Source of the DNA: Enoplolaimus lenunculus
Lineage: Eukaryota; Nematoda; Enoplea; Enoplida; Thoracostomopsidae
Reading direction: 5' to 3'
NCBI GenBank assembly: GCA_030248215.1
Contig: JASANG010000245.1
Span: forward strand, 1-64,000
Length of the DNA: 64,000 bases
Of this stretch, positions 33,027-45,405 are shown piece after piece. The position numbers and the translations under genes are program-made. Within the stretch, counting starts at the first letter, position 1. Each line of letters starts with the position of its first letter. Below the pieces are notes generated by a model. That model made no database searches, was not told the DNA's origin, and saw only the letters and a list, made by a program, of their open reading frames with translations.

Positions 33027-36000
33027 TTATTTCGGTGCAATCATTTTCAGTCGTTTCAACATTGCAGCAAAATATTTCGGCAGTGGTGCGCGAACAAACA
33101 ATGGTGTACCCTTTTTATCGCCTGATGTGTACCAATTTTCAATAAATATTTCACGCGAAAACAAATACATTGGTAGAGATCTTGATTTGCTTGACCTCAC
33201 GCCAATTTTGGACAACATTTCTCCTGGAAGACGTTGTGGACGTCCATAAACTAAGTAATTTGAATATTTGTGATCGCCAATTATTGGTGCGTTCATTCCA
33301 TAGCCAAGGTGACATCGTATTTGATGTTTGAAGCCGCGGCGTATGCTAGCTTCTACAAGGGCACACTTGATACCAACCGAAACTACAGAATAGTCTGTTT
33401 CAGCAGGTTCCGCGATTGATTTTAAAGAACGCTTGTTTCTGTACACCTACAAGCAAAATTCTCCACATTATTACAAACGCTGATAATTTCCGATGAATTA
33501 TTATACTTCTTGTAACAAAGGATAAAACAGCCCCTCTTTGACAGGAATATAGCCATGAGGTGGGTTTATGTGTACCCTCCTTCGTTTGGAATTTTTGTGC
33601 TGGGATTTGAAACATGATCTCATTTACCAACACAAAAAACAAGACTTCCAAAATTTTTTACATAACGTAATTCCCCTTTGAAATTTTTATGAAACGTAAC
33701 CCTACTCTATGCGAAATCCGGGGTTACATCTATGATTCCAGATGTTTTCGTAAGCTAGAGTTTGCACATCCGACTGTAATGAATAAAACTCTGTGCTTTT
33801 CTTTCACCAGATTGCGTTTACGTTATTTGCAATACTCCGCCAGCAAATTTGCTTTAAATTTCGAAACAATATAAAATACAAATCTACTTGAATAATACAT
33901 AATTATAAAATAGACAACAAAATTTACTAAAGTTTAACTCACATCTTTGAGTTCTTCTTGACCAGGCTGCAACTTTGGGACCAAAATAGTGCGGTAGCGT
34001 GATCCAATTTTGTTATACGCCAGCGGAATTTTGATCGTGCCTTCTCGAGGTTCAGGAATCCCTATAAAATTGTGCACCCACAAGTAGCAATGCATGTTTC
34101 AGTAGTCTTCGAAGCCCTCGGAAAATATAGCGAAACCAGAAAGTCAAGGTTACACCTTAACAGGTTCTACTACAAGATCTTAAGCGCAGGTTGTCGACAA
34201 ACAACAAAATAACTACATGAGTATATGCAAATTGAGAATGGAACGAAAAACTTACTGCAGTCAGTAAACGAGCTGCACTCATAAAATATTAGCATGCAAA
34301 TGTAAATGACATTAAAGGAATTGTGCTAAATAAACTATCTCCAACTAAGCTGAAGGCCAGAGCCCCATCAGCTAAAATCGTTCAAAAGAACAAAATAAAT
34401 AGCAGCAGTAAATCAAGTTATATTCAAAACCATAGTGACTAACCTTTCGTTATAGCCCAATAGCGCTTCAGCAAATTTCCCGAAGCACTAATGGCACGAA
34501 GCAAATCTTGCGATTTATCAGATTTTGCTACGATTACACAGCCTGACGTTTTCTGATCAAGACGATTGACTAAACGTAATTTATCGCATTTGAACCTAAA
34601 CAATCATACAACGCTAATACATCGATAACAAACAACGAAAATTCCAAAAAACAATAGTACTTTGGTTCTTTCAGAATAATATGACGCCAAATTACGAAAC
34701 TGATGCTTTTGCTAGAAATAGTGGTCTTTCACTACTGCCCCAAAATTTCACGTTGTTAAGCAGCCAGAAACCTTAACTTTTCCGAAGAATAAAACCACCA
34801 AGTAGGCAATGCCATAAGAAATATCGACAAAGTTAAGCTTTCCTCAATGTTAACACCTCTAAGTGTTTTGTCAACTAGCAAACAATTAACAGAAGTAAAA
34901 ATCATATACAATTTTAAAAAAAATTATTCAACTTCACTTTCGAATAAGACTGTTGCAACTTTAGAATTGATGTTCATTTTTCACTATTGCAGCAAAAAAT
35001 TACACTTCATTTAGTTGGTCTATATTTTGAGCCTACACTAACCTAGAACACAAAAGTGTTAACAAGTTTGCCAAGCTTTTGCCTTTTTGACGGCCCCCAA
35101 CTTGGCATGCCAATCCGTATGGCTTGTTCAAAACAACGATATCCTAAATGATTGAGTAACTCAAAGTGAATACAACATGAAAAAATGAAAACAAATGACC
35201 CTGTCCATTCCACATTAGAGCCAAATCTACTGCATCTAATTAAATAGTGTAAATTCTAAGTTAAGCGGTACCATATAGAGTCATTCACGAAATGTTTGCT
35301 CCGTACCAAGTGACGGTCGAACCCACGACGTACGGATTACCGTCCAGCTGATTTGTATTTATTGCAATGCTAATTATAACATGGACCCAGAACACACATT
35401 TCCAGCTTATCGGGTGCAATTACGACATTTTCCTTTTCATAAAAACGATTAATCTTACTTCATCTTCATACAGTGCATTTTTGTAAAGCATGTCAAGCAA
35501 TTCATCTGTTGTCATTTTGGAAATATCTGGCAAGCTTTCACAGAGTGTTTGTATTGTAAGTAAACTCCCGTCAATGTCACGTCCTCTGATTATATCCATT
35601 CGCTCTCTGCAATTACAAACGCTCAACAAAATAACAGGCAACATCGTTATCATTCATTCTGAAACCTTGAACAAACCAAAAATCAGTTTTCTGTTTTTTC
35701 AGTGTTCTAAATAGGATTGCAAAGTGCCAGAACTTTTGAAAAGACAGGAAGATTTATCATTAAGATTTAATGAGTAAAACCACCGACCAAAACCTCAGTA
35801 TAATAGGAAAGATCGCGCAACTCGTTTGAACAGTAATTGAAAAAAAGAAACCTAGTCCCAGACAGTTGGCTTGGCGTACAGTCTGCTATTCATTAAAAAG
35901 ACACTAGACGACACTTCATTGTTGAGCAATATAACGAAACAGTAGAAAAACATAATAGTTAATAAATAACGTACTCTTTCTTTCGTTGGCGTTGCTCTGC

Positions 36001-38266
36001 TATCACTTCGCTAAGCATTTTCGGTGCTTTTTGTTGTACAGTTGAATCGCGTAACGGTTCCATGATTTGTTGTTCAAGAAGGGCAATTTCAGGATGTTGC
36101 ACAGAACCATCAAGCAATCGTTCATCTATGTTACTCAAATCCGCCTCATTAGCAATATTAGTGCTTGTATCTCGCTTGTCTGGTTTTCGTCGCCAAATTT
36201 TGTCTTTAGCTCGTTTAGCGGACGGTTTGTCATTCAAGAATAGTTCTAGTTTCTTCGTAAATTCACTAGTTTTTGGTGGCGTATCAAAACTGCCAGTATT
36301 GTTAGTACCTGACTTATAATCGAAAACGTAATTACTGGTTCGATTCAAGCGGTGCTGTTCATCTTTCAATGGCACACGATGATTCATTTGGGGTTGAGCA
36401 TCCATTCTGTGAGCAAAAGAATTAGCCAAACTGGTGAAAGATTCATGATTATGGTTCGCATAACGAATAGACCTCTGCGATCCAACTAACGGTTTAGATG
36501 CTTTTTGTTCATCATTCGTTTCATTAAAACGTGAAGCAAAGCGGTTTGTTTGTAGCTCAGGAAAAAAAGATTCGTCTGCACAACTAGCCCTTAAATCGGC
36601 TGTTTCTGAATCAGATATTGGTTTTGCAGCGCTGTGGCTTTCCACAGGCGATGAAATATTGTTCGTTTTCCGCAGCTCAGGAAAAAATGACTGATCCACA
36701 AAGCTAGTTCCATTTCCATCTTGGTTGCTAAGTTCTAGAACATAGAAGTATATGAATTACGCAATCTACCCCACAATTGAAATGAAATGAAACTGGCTAC
36801 CAGTCAAAGCGTTCCAAATCCAGTCGTCGTTTATTTACAAAAGTTTTTATATAGATCTAGCGGCCAATTAAGAACAAAGAATTAACATCCGGCTCCCATA
36901 TTTTAGCTTGCCGAACATTTTCAAAAACTTCAAAAAATTGAAACCAACATTTGCATGTTGGAATTTATTGACTTATTTTTACATATTTTCAGTCATACAC
37001 ATGTTGTAAATGTTTACATATGCCCGTGTATGTAAACAATGTATACTGGGTTAGAATAATTTGGCTTCAACCGAACATTAAATTATCTGGCTCCGGTTGC
37101 GGCATATTTTGATATCAGTTAGTCGGTGATCCTGATAGACACTGAGAGTAGCTCCAGGACACTGGCAGGCGTAAAGTTATAAATAGACTAGACTGTAAAT
37201 AAACAATAGCTGTTTACTAACGTCTTAAATACACGTATCTGGGGCTTACCAAAAGCCTCAAATCCACATAAGTTTCTACCATGTTTCGCCACTCTAGATT
37301 TCTCCCCCGGTTAATTTTACGTTGCTTACATTGTTGCGCAAAAACACCATCAGTACGAAGTAGACAAACCCTCTCCTGTAGATCATACATCTTATATATT
37401 TGATGTGTTGTGCTTGTTATTTATACGGTTGTTTTTGATCATGTGCTTAATTGTAGTCGTAACTAAACATTGACTAGTGCAACTGACGCTTTATTGAACA
37501 TTGTGCAACATCATCACTCCGAAAATTTTCTCGGCTGTAAACTGGGGGACCCCGGTTGATGCCCCACTCCTCCGCGACCCAGCGTAATGCAGTTTTAGTT
37601 TGTATATAAAAAGCATAGCAAAGCTAAAAGAAGTGACAAATCAAATGCCTTTAACTTCTCGAGTACGTATTTACATGGCCAACATACCGGTTGAGTCGAG
37701 GTTAGAAGTGGTCGTAACATGATTTCCTTTCGTAAATTGCGAAAAGTACTGTTGATCTATCAAACTGTCGCTTTCATCAAGTGTATAGCCTAAAAACAAA
37801 TAAACACGCTATTACAACAAACAGGAACCAGTTTTGACGATATAATGCTATTACATATTATACGATAATTCAGTGTATGTTAACAATCCAACCCCTGTAG
37901 AAACAGAGGGACAAACAAACAGACATCAACAATCAAGACATATTTCTAATCCTAGTGAAAAAATCATTGCTTATCAACTTTCCAATCACTCAACCAGACA
38001 CACATGAAAAACTTCCGTGCAGATGTATAAATAAAGATACCGTCTTCTTGCACGCTAGTGCTGCCTTCATTTTCGTAGGCAATGTGTCCAAAAGAAGTAA
38101 GCAACTCTTCGTCGTAACCACCTTTGTATTTAACATTTTGTTTTGCTTGCACTAAAGAATCATCTAGGACATTGTCGGACAAGGATGCTTGTTGTGGTTC
38201 GTTACAAGAATCTTCTTTCGGCTCATGAGACTCTATTCCAAAGAAATCCAAGTCTTTATTATCCAT
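33027..38266 (-). CDS. RPUSD4: RPUSD4-type RNA pseudouridine synthase with long N-terminal extension
   Basis: Eight exons (complement): 38041-38266, 37688-37789, 35975-36734, 35459-35606, 35043-35143, 34444-34595, 33943-34061, 33027-33446. All junctions are GT-AG and all phases agree, giving 675 residues from ATG 38266 to TAA 33027. An acceptor-like TGATTTTAG lies 24 bases before the ATG. The catalytic part is the RluA family: DIVVLNKPYGLA (about 413-424), the catalytic-Asp motif NRLDQKTSG (Asp about 459), LLKRYWAITKG, GFKHQIRCHL (about 574-583) and GDHKYSNY (about 593-600). The match to RPUSD4, the mitochondrial enzyme that modifies 16S rRNA, tRNA and some mRNAs, is good. Residues 1-370 are acidic/polar, probably disordered, with two SFFPEL motifs (about 125 and 165), and are not part of known RPUSD4. 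I see no obvious mitochondrial presequence. Confidence 0.93.
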
Positions 38267-38779
38267 ACAGATAAGATTTACATTCCTAAAATCAATATAC
38301 GCGGCTTACACACTTGTAACTTGGAACTATGCGGTCTGTACGACCACGGTTCCAAGTTTTTGCCCACAGTGACCAGAACGGAAATCGAGCCTGCTATTAC
38401 TACACCGCGTGGGCGTTTCAAAACTTCTTGTACCGGTATATGTGCACATGTTGGTATTGTATCCATGTGAGACATGCTTGTCCTAGTGTATGAACAATAC
38501 AATGCATTGCATTGTAGGTATGTTTGTAGGCAGCATACGTTCGACACACGTGAGAACAAGGGTAAATTGCCGCGCTGGTATGAAGTCGAAAATAGGACTG
38601 ACGGTTAAGGGTGGACCTTAGTGAAAATTGTGAAGTGTAAGCATGTGAGACATGCTTGTCCTAGTTCATATGCAATATATGCATGTGAGTATATATACGC
38701 GGCTTGTGTACGTGCAGTGTGTAATGTTAACACATTACATACTTGTGCACATATACCACCAGAGGAAATTAGAATATCG

Positions 38780-38912
38780 GCCGAGTGGTGTAATGGGTAG
38801 CGCGCTTGACTCGCGAGCGAGAGGTCTGAGGTTCGATTCCCGGCGTGGCCATATCTTTCGGAGAAATTTAGGAGAAAAATCAAATATATTCGCAGTACTT
38901 CGGAGGAAGTGG
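38780..38912 (+). mobile_element. tRNA-headed SINE, copy 1
   Basis: 38779-38850 folds as a 72-nt tRNA-like sequence: GGCC...GGCC acceptor ends, D-arm GTGT/GCGC, a possible CGC anticodon after U33, and B-box GGTTCGATTCC. The T-stem pairs poorly, so it is not a working tRNA. A body of about 60 bp (ATATCTTTCGGAGAAATTTAG ... CAGTACTTCGGAGGAA) follows. Confidence 0.75.
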
Positions 38913-39017
38913 TCGTCCCGACCGTGCAGTTCTGACAATGCAATACGCATTGCGTTATATGCTGCCAGAAGCATTACGTGTGGACATATAGTCGACGAGA
39001 CATGCAGTTTGAGAGGC

Positions 39018-39140
39018 GGGCTGCGTGGCGCAGTGGTAGAGCGCTTGTCTCAGCCATATCTTTCGGAGAAATTTAGGAGAAAAATCAAATATATTCGCAG
39101 TACTTCGGAGGAACTCACAGCAAGACAGAAAAAAAAAAAA
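39018..39140 (+). mobile_element. tRNA-headed SINE, copy 2, with A-rich tail
   Basis: The head GGCTGCGTGGCGCAGTGGTAG... keeps an A-box but lacks the T-arm. It joins the same body as copy 1 (CCATATCTTTCGGAGAAATTT onward) and ends near an A13 tract at 39128-39140. A different tRNA head on the same body suggests head exchange or two subfamilies. Confidence 0.7.
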
Positions 39141-39182
39141 AGAGGGGCGGGAGGAACCTTGCCTCAGCATCATAAGGCCTAA

Positions 39183-40400
39183 AGTCCACGTATTTACCCA
39201 GATTGCTTAAAACATGGCCTTATCACTATTTACCCAGATTGACAGCTATTAATATTAATACACCTGGTTATTTAATGTTAAAAGCAGCACAAGATGTCGG
39301 CTGCAAAGAGCCATCATTGACCGTTCGCTTAAATTCGATATATACTACCTCGAACCTGATCTTTTAACCAAATTTTTCCTATGACGCACTAGCCACGTAT
39401 TTCGCCTAATTGAAGGGTCCGGTGGAGAGTGCTTTGAATGAATTAAATTCTTTGAACGTTCAGCTGGTCCTCTTGTGATGCTATCTTGCTATGAACAGAA
39501 ACATTGGCAGCGGAGGTAGTCCTACAATTTTACCCTTAGCTGCGGCTTCGGTATAATTTTCGCCGAGCTTCAAGGAAATTCTGCAGTAAAAATTTTCTTA
39601 GATCAGTCCGCGTTTCACCAATAATTGAGTACGTTTCAAAGTTTACGACGACATTGAGAGATTTAGCTGCCAATGTTTATGAAAAGGGAAGGTTGACAAT
39701 TACTTTTTCGCAATATTTAGTAGATTAGTGTTAAACATATTTTACACAACAGCAAATTCTCAATATCATTTTTATTAGCATTTGGCTAATTGGCGCAGCA
39801 ATTGCAATGAAATAATGCAGACGATTTTGTCACCTTGTTACAAATTTTTTATTCTTAATGAATAGGGAAGCTATACCACAAACATAAAGAAGGAGATCGC
39901 TACAAATAGCATGTATAATTTATTAGAAAATTTTTGGTACTTATAATTTTGCACCTGCAGCAATTTTACTTTAATCTGGACAATACCAATAGTAATTACG
40001 TCGAAGCTTGCAAAATTATGAGATTTAAAGCGAGTTTGCACGCTCCGCGAAATATTTTGCAAGCAGAGTAGCGTTTCAAGACCGATATCACGTGGGGAAA
40101 ACTTATTCGAAGTGAACTAAATTTTTTTAACTGGCGTTGGTGTTCAAACGGAAAAAATTGCGGCAACGTGTGCTATCCGGGAGAAACGCTATTCATGGGA
40201 AGGAGCAAAGTTACACAAAGTGATCTAAGCTTTTTCACCGTTGCATATATTTCAAGGGCAAAAAGTACGCAGGAAAAACATTGCGCTGTTTACTGCGAAA
40301 CAATTTTTGTTTAGCGTCATGTGTTGTTGTTCCGCTGCCGCTTCGTCCCACTCTTGCAACTGTTCGTCTATTTTAATGTTCCGTTGTCCGAATGATCGCT
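39183..40400. other. No gene recognised
   Basis: About 1.2 kb of AT-rich sequence with only short frames and no clear transposon ends. Confidence 0.5.
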
Positions 40401-40409
40401 ATGTCTTAA

Positions 40410-40746
40410 CGACGCTGCGTCACAACCGTGCCCACTGTCAACGGTGTCAGGACTGTGCCCACTACCCTAATAGGGCTAACTGTCCCCGCTATCCCAACTG
40501 TTCCAGTTGCCCCGACTGTTCCATTCGTCCCCACTGCTCTGCTGTCTCAACTTTCCCCACTGTCCCGACTGTTGCTACCGTTCCACCTGTCCCCGCTGTC
40601 CGCCGCCATCCCAGCTGTTCCACTGTCCTAATTGTCCGCACTGTCTCAACTGCGTCCACCGTCTCAACTTCCCGCTGTCCCAACTTTCCCTATAGTAAAA
40701 ACAACGGCCCCAACTGTCCTCACTGTCCCAACTGCACCACTAACTA
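40410..40746. repeat. Degenerate CCCAACTGTCCC-type minisatellite
   Basis: C-rich sequence built from variants of CCCNACTGTC at roughly 9-15 bp spacing. A 168-codon frame (40241-40747) reads it as CPNCP-type Cys/Pro repeats, but long frames exist in other readings too, so coding is doubtful. Confidence 0.65.
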
Positions 40747-42012
40747 AATGGCTTAGGAATACGCGTATAGTACGCCTGCGCCCCTGATCTTTACATTATG
40801 CACCTTAAAAGCTTTTGGTCACACTGCTAATTTTGAGCTTAAGAAATGCTTATCGCATGTAGGCATGTGTATTGAATAAACAAATTGCTAAGTTTTCTGC
40901 AATAAATCCTAGAATTCAACGTTAATCCAAGATCTATCCGAATTTGAGTTTTAGTTATAGTACATAGTCTGACATCTAGCAATCTCCACTGGATAGCTTC
41001 AACTTTAAAAGCCCTCAATTGACTTAAGTCAAAGATCGACTAAAGGCATGGACAAAGTATTAACGCCAGTGACCGTCCCATTTTTCCAGAACAGCACTGT
41101 ACGACGAGTATACGCAGTAAATATAATTATATTCGCCCATAAAAGATCAGGTACTGAACGTTTTTCTGTGGGACTAGAAAGAGTAAGCTTAAGCTTTTGA
41201 CTTATTTGTTGTTTGGCTTAGGCTTAGGCTTAAGCTTAGGCTTAGAAATATGCTCATAATTCTGTTCCGCCCCAGTCCTTTACATTGACCGCGTAAGCGT
41301 AAGCCTAAGCTAAGCGTATGAATGAGCTTCAAGGCCTAAACTTTAGCCTTAAAAGCCTAAGCAAAAAAATTAAAGCTTAAGTAAAATTGGTCTAAAGCTT
41401 AAGCTATACCAGTTTTATAAAAAAGTTCCGCCCCTGATCTTTATTTGAGTCGAAAAGTGTGTCACTATTAAAACGACATCATACTAAAGCAGACTGTAGG
41501 TACGTACGGCAATTGTTCGTTTAAGGAGACAAAGCAAAAAAATATTTTCTAACTCCGGTTTCCCTCACTTCCGGTTTCTCCTTTAGTATTACTAAAGCAG
41601 GAGTGTTTTGAACGCTGGTGTGTGTACGTTGCACTCCTGTTTGAGAGACTGTCAGCGTAAAACATGCGGGACTAAATTTTGGAAATGAAAATTCGTTAGA
41701 TTACTAAAGTTAAAAATGTTTCCGCAAAATTTTTGACGGAGGGAAAAAGCGCTTCAGCAAAGCGAGCAAGAAGCCAGACGTATTTTACATATATCTTGCC
41801 ACTGTAGCAGGTATACAGAACAGTGCGCTCCTGGTTACACCAGTTTTTACAGTTGCGAGCAATTTATTTGCTTGCAATTGACTTTTAGCAAAATTGTAGA
41901 ATTTGGAATTCCTAAATCTTAATTCGCTTCTAATTTCAAAAACCGTCGACTTGAAAAATTAAATAAGCCTTTGCTATATTGATTATTTGTTTTGGCCAAT
42001 GTAGCGAGTACG
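40747..42012. other. Gene-poor; two TTAGGC-bearing MITEs back to back
   Basis: Members of the CAGGGGCGGAAC family lie at about 41135-41289 and 41290-41455 in opposite orientation. The rest shows no exon. A GCTTCAGCAAAGCGAGCAAGAAGCC motif at 41750-41775 recurs inverted at 12727 and 27590. Confidence 0.5.
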
Positions 42013-42242
42013 TACACTGCAAAAAAATGGTGAGTCAAATTGACTCTCTCTCTGAAATAGGCTTTTCTGGACTACACAAACTGAGTCAAAATTCGAATCC
42101 GCCAGAATCATATTCGACTATAACTGATTTGCTCGGTGAGTTGAATTTGACTTTGGCGGAGTCGAATTTTGACTCAGTTTGTGTAGTCCGGAAAAGCGTA
42201 TTTCAAGGAAAGTCATGTTGATTCACCATTTTTTGCAGTGTA
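42013..42242. mobile_element. Hairpin MITE (CACTGCAAAAAATGG family)
   Basis: TACACTGC...GCAGTGTA with near full-length self-complementarity. It includes GAGTCAAATTGACTC, ACTACACAAACTGAGTC and their complements. Ends are consistent with a TA target duplication. Confidence 0.8.
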
Positions 42243-42747
42243 CAACACCCTACGACAAACCATTTCTATCACGGAAGCTTAAACTGTTACCATGACAATT
42301 ATTTATTATACATGCAACAGTGGTTTAGTGCCAGAACACGCGTATCGCGCATGCTTTTAAAAACCTGAGCTTTTAGTCATTCCTAGGTTACGACTCTAAT
42401 CATAGGCTCAGGTAACGGTGGGAAGGGGGGTTAGACGTCAAACCTCTGTCATTTTGTCCACGTATTGAATAAATTTTTTTCAGTTGGTAATACAAGTCAA
42501 TCCAACTTCTAAGTTTATACATAATTCTATACCGGCTTTGAAATTTATCGGTAATCCTCTGGCTTTAGTGATGGCTTAAAACTGCTACTATACGCGTATA
42601 TATTGGTAGTTTCTGTATACATTATTAATAGATACCTGGGGTTTAAATGACAATAATTCATGATCACGATCCAATATGTTTGTTGTTTATGACGTTCAAT
42701 TGTTTAATATTTTACAAGCTATTTATTTTGGGTTTAGATGCCGATGA

Positions 42748-42930
42748 TGGCCCATGTATAGAACAAGGCCGGAACAGTAGTATAAGCATATTCCTAAGCC
42801 TAAGCCAAAGCCTAAGCGTAAGGATGAGTCTATTCCTAAGCCTAAGCAAAAAATTAGTCTAATGTTTAAACTGACTCTATTATAGCCCGTCCGGAAAACG
42901 ATCCGGCCCTGTTCTATACATGGGCCCCGA
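42748..42930. mobile_element. MITE with GGCCCATGTATAGAACAGGGCC ends
   Basis: Inverted ends GGCCCATGTATAGAACAAGG and CCGGCCCTGTTCTATACATG surround CCTAAGCC units, as at 24668. Confidence 0.75.
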
Positions 42931-43386
42931 TGACGATAACCAGATAGGAACACATTCTGTGATTTCATTTTGTGAGAGAATTCGGCACTCAAACAGAATT
43001 TTATTATGATAAGAAAATTTTTCAAATACGTTCTATATATTTAAGGTCATTTCTATTATTCTTCCTCCTGCTCGCATTTGCGCAAAAATCGTTTGACTTT
43101 AAAACTTTTTGCTTGTTTGAGCTTCTCATGACTTCTCCTGATCATTCCAAGCCTAAATTTGAATTTTTGAAAAAATTACATTTTTTGGGTATCTGGGGGA
43201 CGTTGGGACCTTAATAAATAGAATTTTTCAAAAACTCAAATTTAGGCGTGAAATGATCAGGTGAGTTCATGAGAAGCTCAAAATATATGTAAAAAAGTTG
43301 TATATCCAACGATTTTTAGGTAAACCCGTGCTGGGGGAATAACGGAAAAGACCCTATATTTATTTCATCTCACTGTTAATAGTTGT
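42931..43386. other. No gene recognised
   Basis: A stretch with an imperfect inverted pair (CAAGCCTAAATTTGAATTTTT near 43148 and AAAACTCAAATTTAGGCG near 43230), a likely remnant of another inverted-repeat element. No gene. Confidence 0.45.
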
Positions 43387-43520
43387 CATGGACAATGTAA
43401 AGAACAGGGGCTGGACAGTATTTATAAGCATATTCCTAAGCCTAAGCCTAAGCCAAGCAAAAAATAGTCTAAAGCTTTAACCTTACTCTATTGCAGTCCC
43501 ACAGAAAAACGTTCCGCCCC
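43387..43520. mobile_element. Short TTAGGC-bearing MITE
   Basis: Left end GACAATGTAAAGAACAGGGG, (CCTAAG)n core, right end CAGAAAAACGTTCCGCCCCT. Confidence 0.7.
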
Positions 43521-43619
43521 TCGTCGCCATCGACATACGATTGATGATTTTTACCATTTTGCGTGGACTGGATAAAATTGCTGCAAGACGTATTTGCTTG
43601 TCCTTAGTTCGGGTTTAAT

Positions 43620-43890
43620 TTAACCCTTTCTCACATGAATATTTTCTATTTCCCCTGAGACCTACTTTTATGCTAGGATTCGAACTCCGGTGACTGGTGT
43701 GGGAGGCGTATACCATCACCACTCACCTATAGGAGCTTGACGCTCGAGCCCGAGAAGGCTCTCACGTCTTGTGGTGATTTAGTACTATGTATATGTGTTG
43801 CAATTGTTAAACACGGTGCGATATACATTATTTAACGTATATATACTGCGCTTAGTTGCCTATAGGCAACTCAATGTGGGAAGGGGTTAA
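43620..43890 (-). mobile_element. TTAA-type MITE copy with tRNA-like segment
   Basis: A full copy of the 990-1261 family in reverse orientation, TTAA at both ends. Confidence 0.8.
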
Positions 43891-44838
43891 ATTCGTTTTC
43901 ATGGCAACTTTCTCTAGCGCTCAATGGTAGATTTTCAAACAAGCGAACTTTACCAGCGGCACATTTATAAACCGTGAGCATATAAAGGATTAGGCTTTTA
44001 CCGCGGAACTGCAATACAGTAAGATAAAGCTTTAGACGAATTTTTTGTTCAGGTTTAGGATTAGGCTTAGGAATATGCTGATACTACTGTTACGGTCATG
44101 TTGTTTACATTGGTCAAAGTGTGGTCGATTGCAAAACAACTGGTTTTTTCGGTGATTATTTACTTGTATTATTTAATTAATATTGCTCTTAGGATACGTG
44201 AACATTTGAAAACTGTATATAATGATAGAACAAGCATATCTGTGTCTGGCCACATTGTTGATTGCTCAAAAAGCTTCAGGTAAATAAGCGAACCCAATGT
44301 CGTATGTACGTCAGGGACTGCAAAAAGGGAGGGCTAAAAACAACTCGAACCGGAGCTAAAAATTTTGCCGGAACCGTAGGTGAAACACAAAACCGGTAAT
44401 AAAAAAGGATATTAAATTTGCTAATTTTAACCAAAGATTTCAAAGTTTAAGTCGAAACGTTGTTATTTGAGCGTTCTGTCGAAGAAATCAGTCGAATGTT
44501 TAAAAATTGCCCCAAACTTACAAACAAACTGGCTGAATGCGCAATTTTTGATAAGAATATGAAAAAGTTGACTACTTAAATTGCTGGAACCTGTGCTAAA
44601 AAATCTACCGGAGACGGAAGTAAATTTTCAGCGGGTACCGGAAGCAGATCTCCAATTGCGTGTTCAAACAATGTTTCTTTGAAACACGGTTGAACACCTA
44701 TTGGTCCCAGTCTCAGAGTGCATTTACTAAAATGTTTTTGTTATCGATGTGGTCCTGGGATGGAAAAAAATTGAAATTCTTAAAAAATTCAAATTTCAAT
44801 GGGGAAGAATGATCAGTGGAGATCATGAAAAGCTAGCC
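43891..44838. other. No confirmed exon upstream of the Ly6 gene
   Basis: A possible 5' exon with signal peptide for the Ly6 gene should lie here or further upstream; I could not identify it. A fragment of the TTAGGC-bearing family lies at about 44040-44115. Confidence 0.4.
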
Positions 44839-45283
44839 TACTGTAGTGGCCCAATAAGAAGGGGGACTGATATGTATTTGGCCTCTCGAAAGGGTACCCC
44901 TCTTTGTTATTCGGTTACGGGCTGTTATTTATGTTTAACGCGCCCTCCGCCGCCCTTCTTTACTGATATATATCCGGCATTGCAACTATCCGTTGAATTA
45001 AACGTTTATTTGTTTTGTATATCAAAAGTATATAGGCGATAATGCAAAGTTGAATATAATTTTAAAACTTAAGTACGCTTTAAAATTTCGAACTCAACTT
45101 TATTTGGTCCTGGAATCATTTATGCACTACAATTAGATATAATTGACATTTATGGTCGCTATTTATGATTTAGGGCCTCTATCCGCATACGAACTCTTTT
45201 TAGGGATACGGACTCTAATTGATTAGTACTCAATATGGGGATCCCCCTCTTATTACCCACCTCTTTTCGGGTCACTACAGTAT
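44839..45283. mobile_element. Inverted-repeat element with GTGACCCGAATAAGA ends
   Basis: From TACTGTAGTGGCCCAATAAG to CGGGTCACTACAGTA, about 445 bp, in the opposite internal orientation to 18111-18532. It ends about 120 bp before the Ly6 exon. Confidence 0.72.
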
Positions 45284-45405
45284 ACAAAAATTTCCAAAAT
45301 TCCGACCGTGTTTGGGCCAACGTCGACGTGAACAGAAACGAACCAAACATTCCAAACCACATTTTCTGGAAATAATCCGCTTCTCCAGTTCTCAACATAT
45401 TTCAG

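Noticed and set aside
38779-38850. A functional tRNA gene
   Set aside because: The acceptor and D-arm look right but the T-stem barely pairs and the sequence continues into a SINE body repeated nearby.
40241-40747. Cys/Pro-rich 168-codon frame resembling a metallothionein-like protein
   Set aside because: The sequence is a C-rich minisatellite with similarly long frames in other readings and no start context or splice sites.
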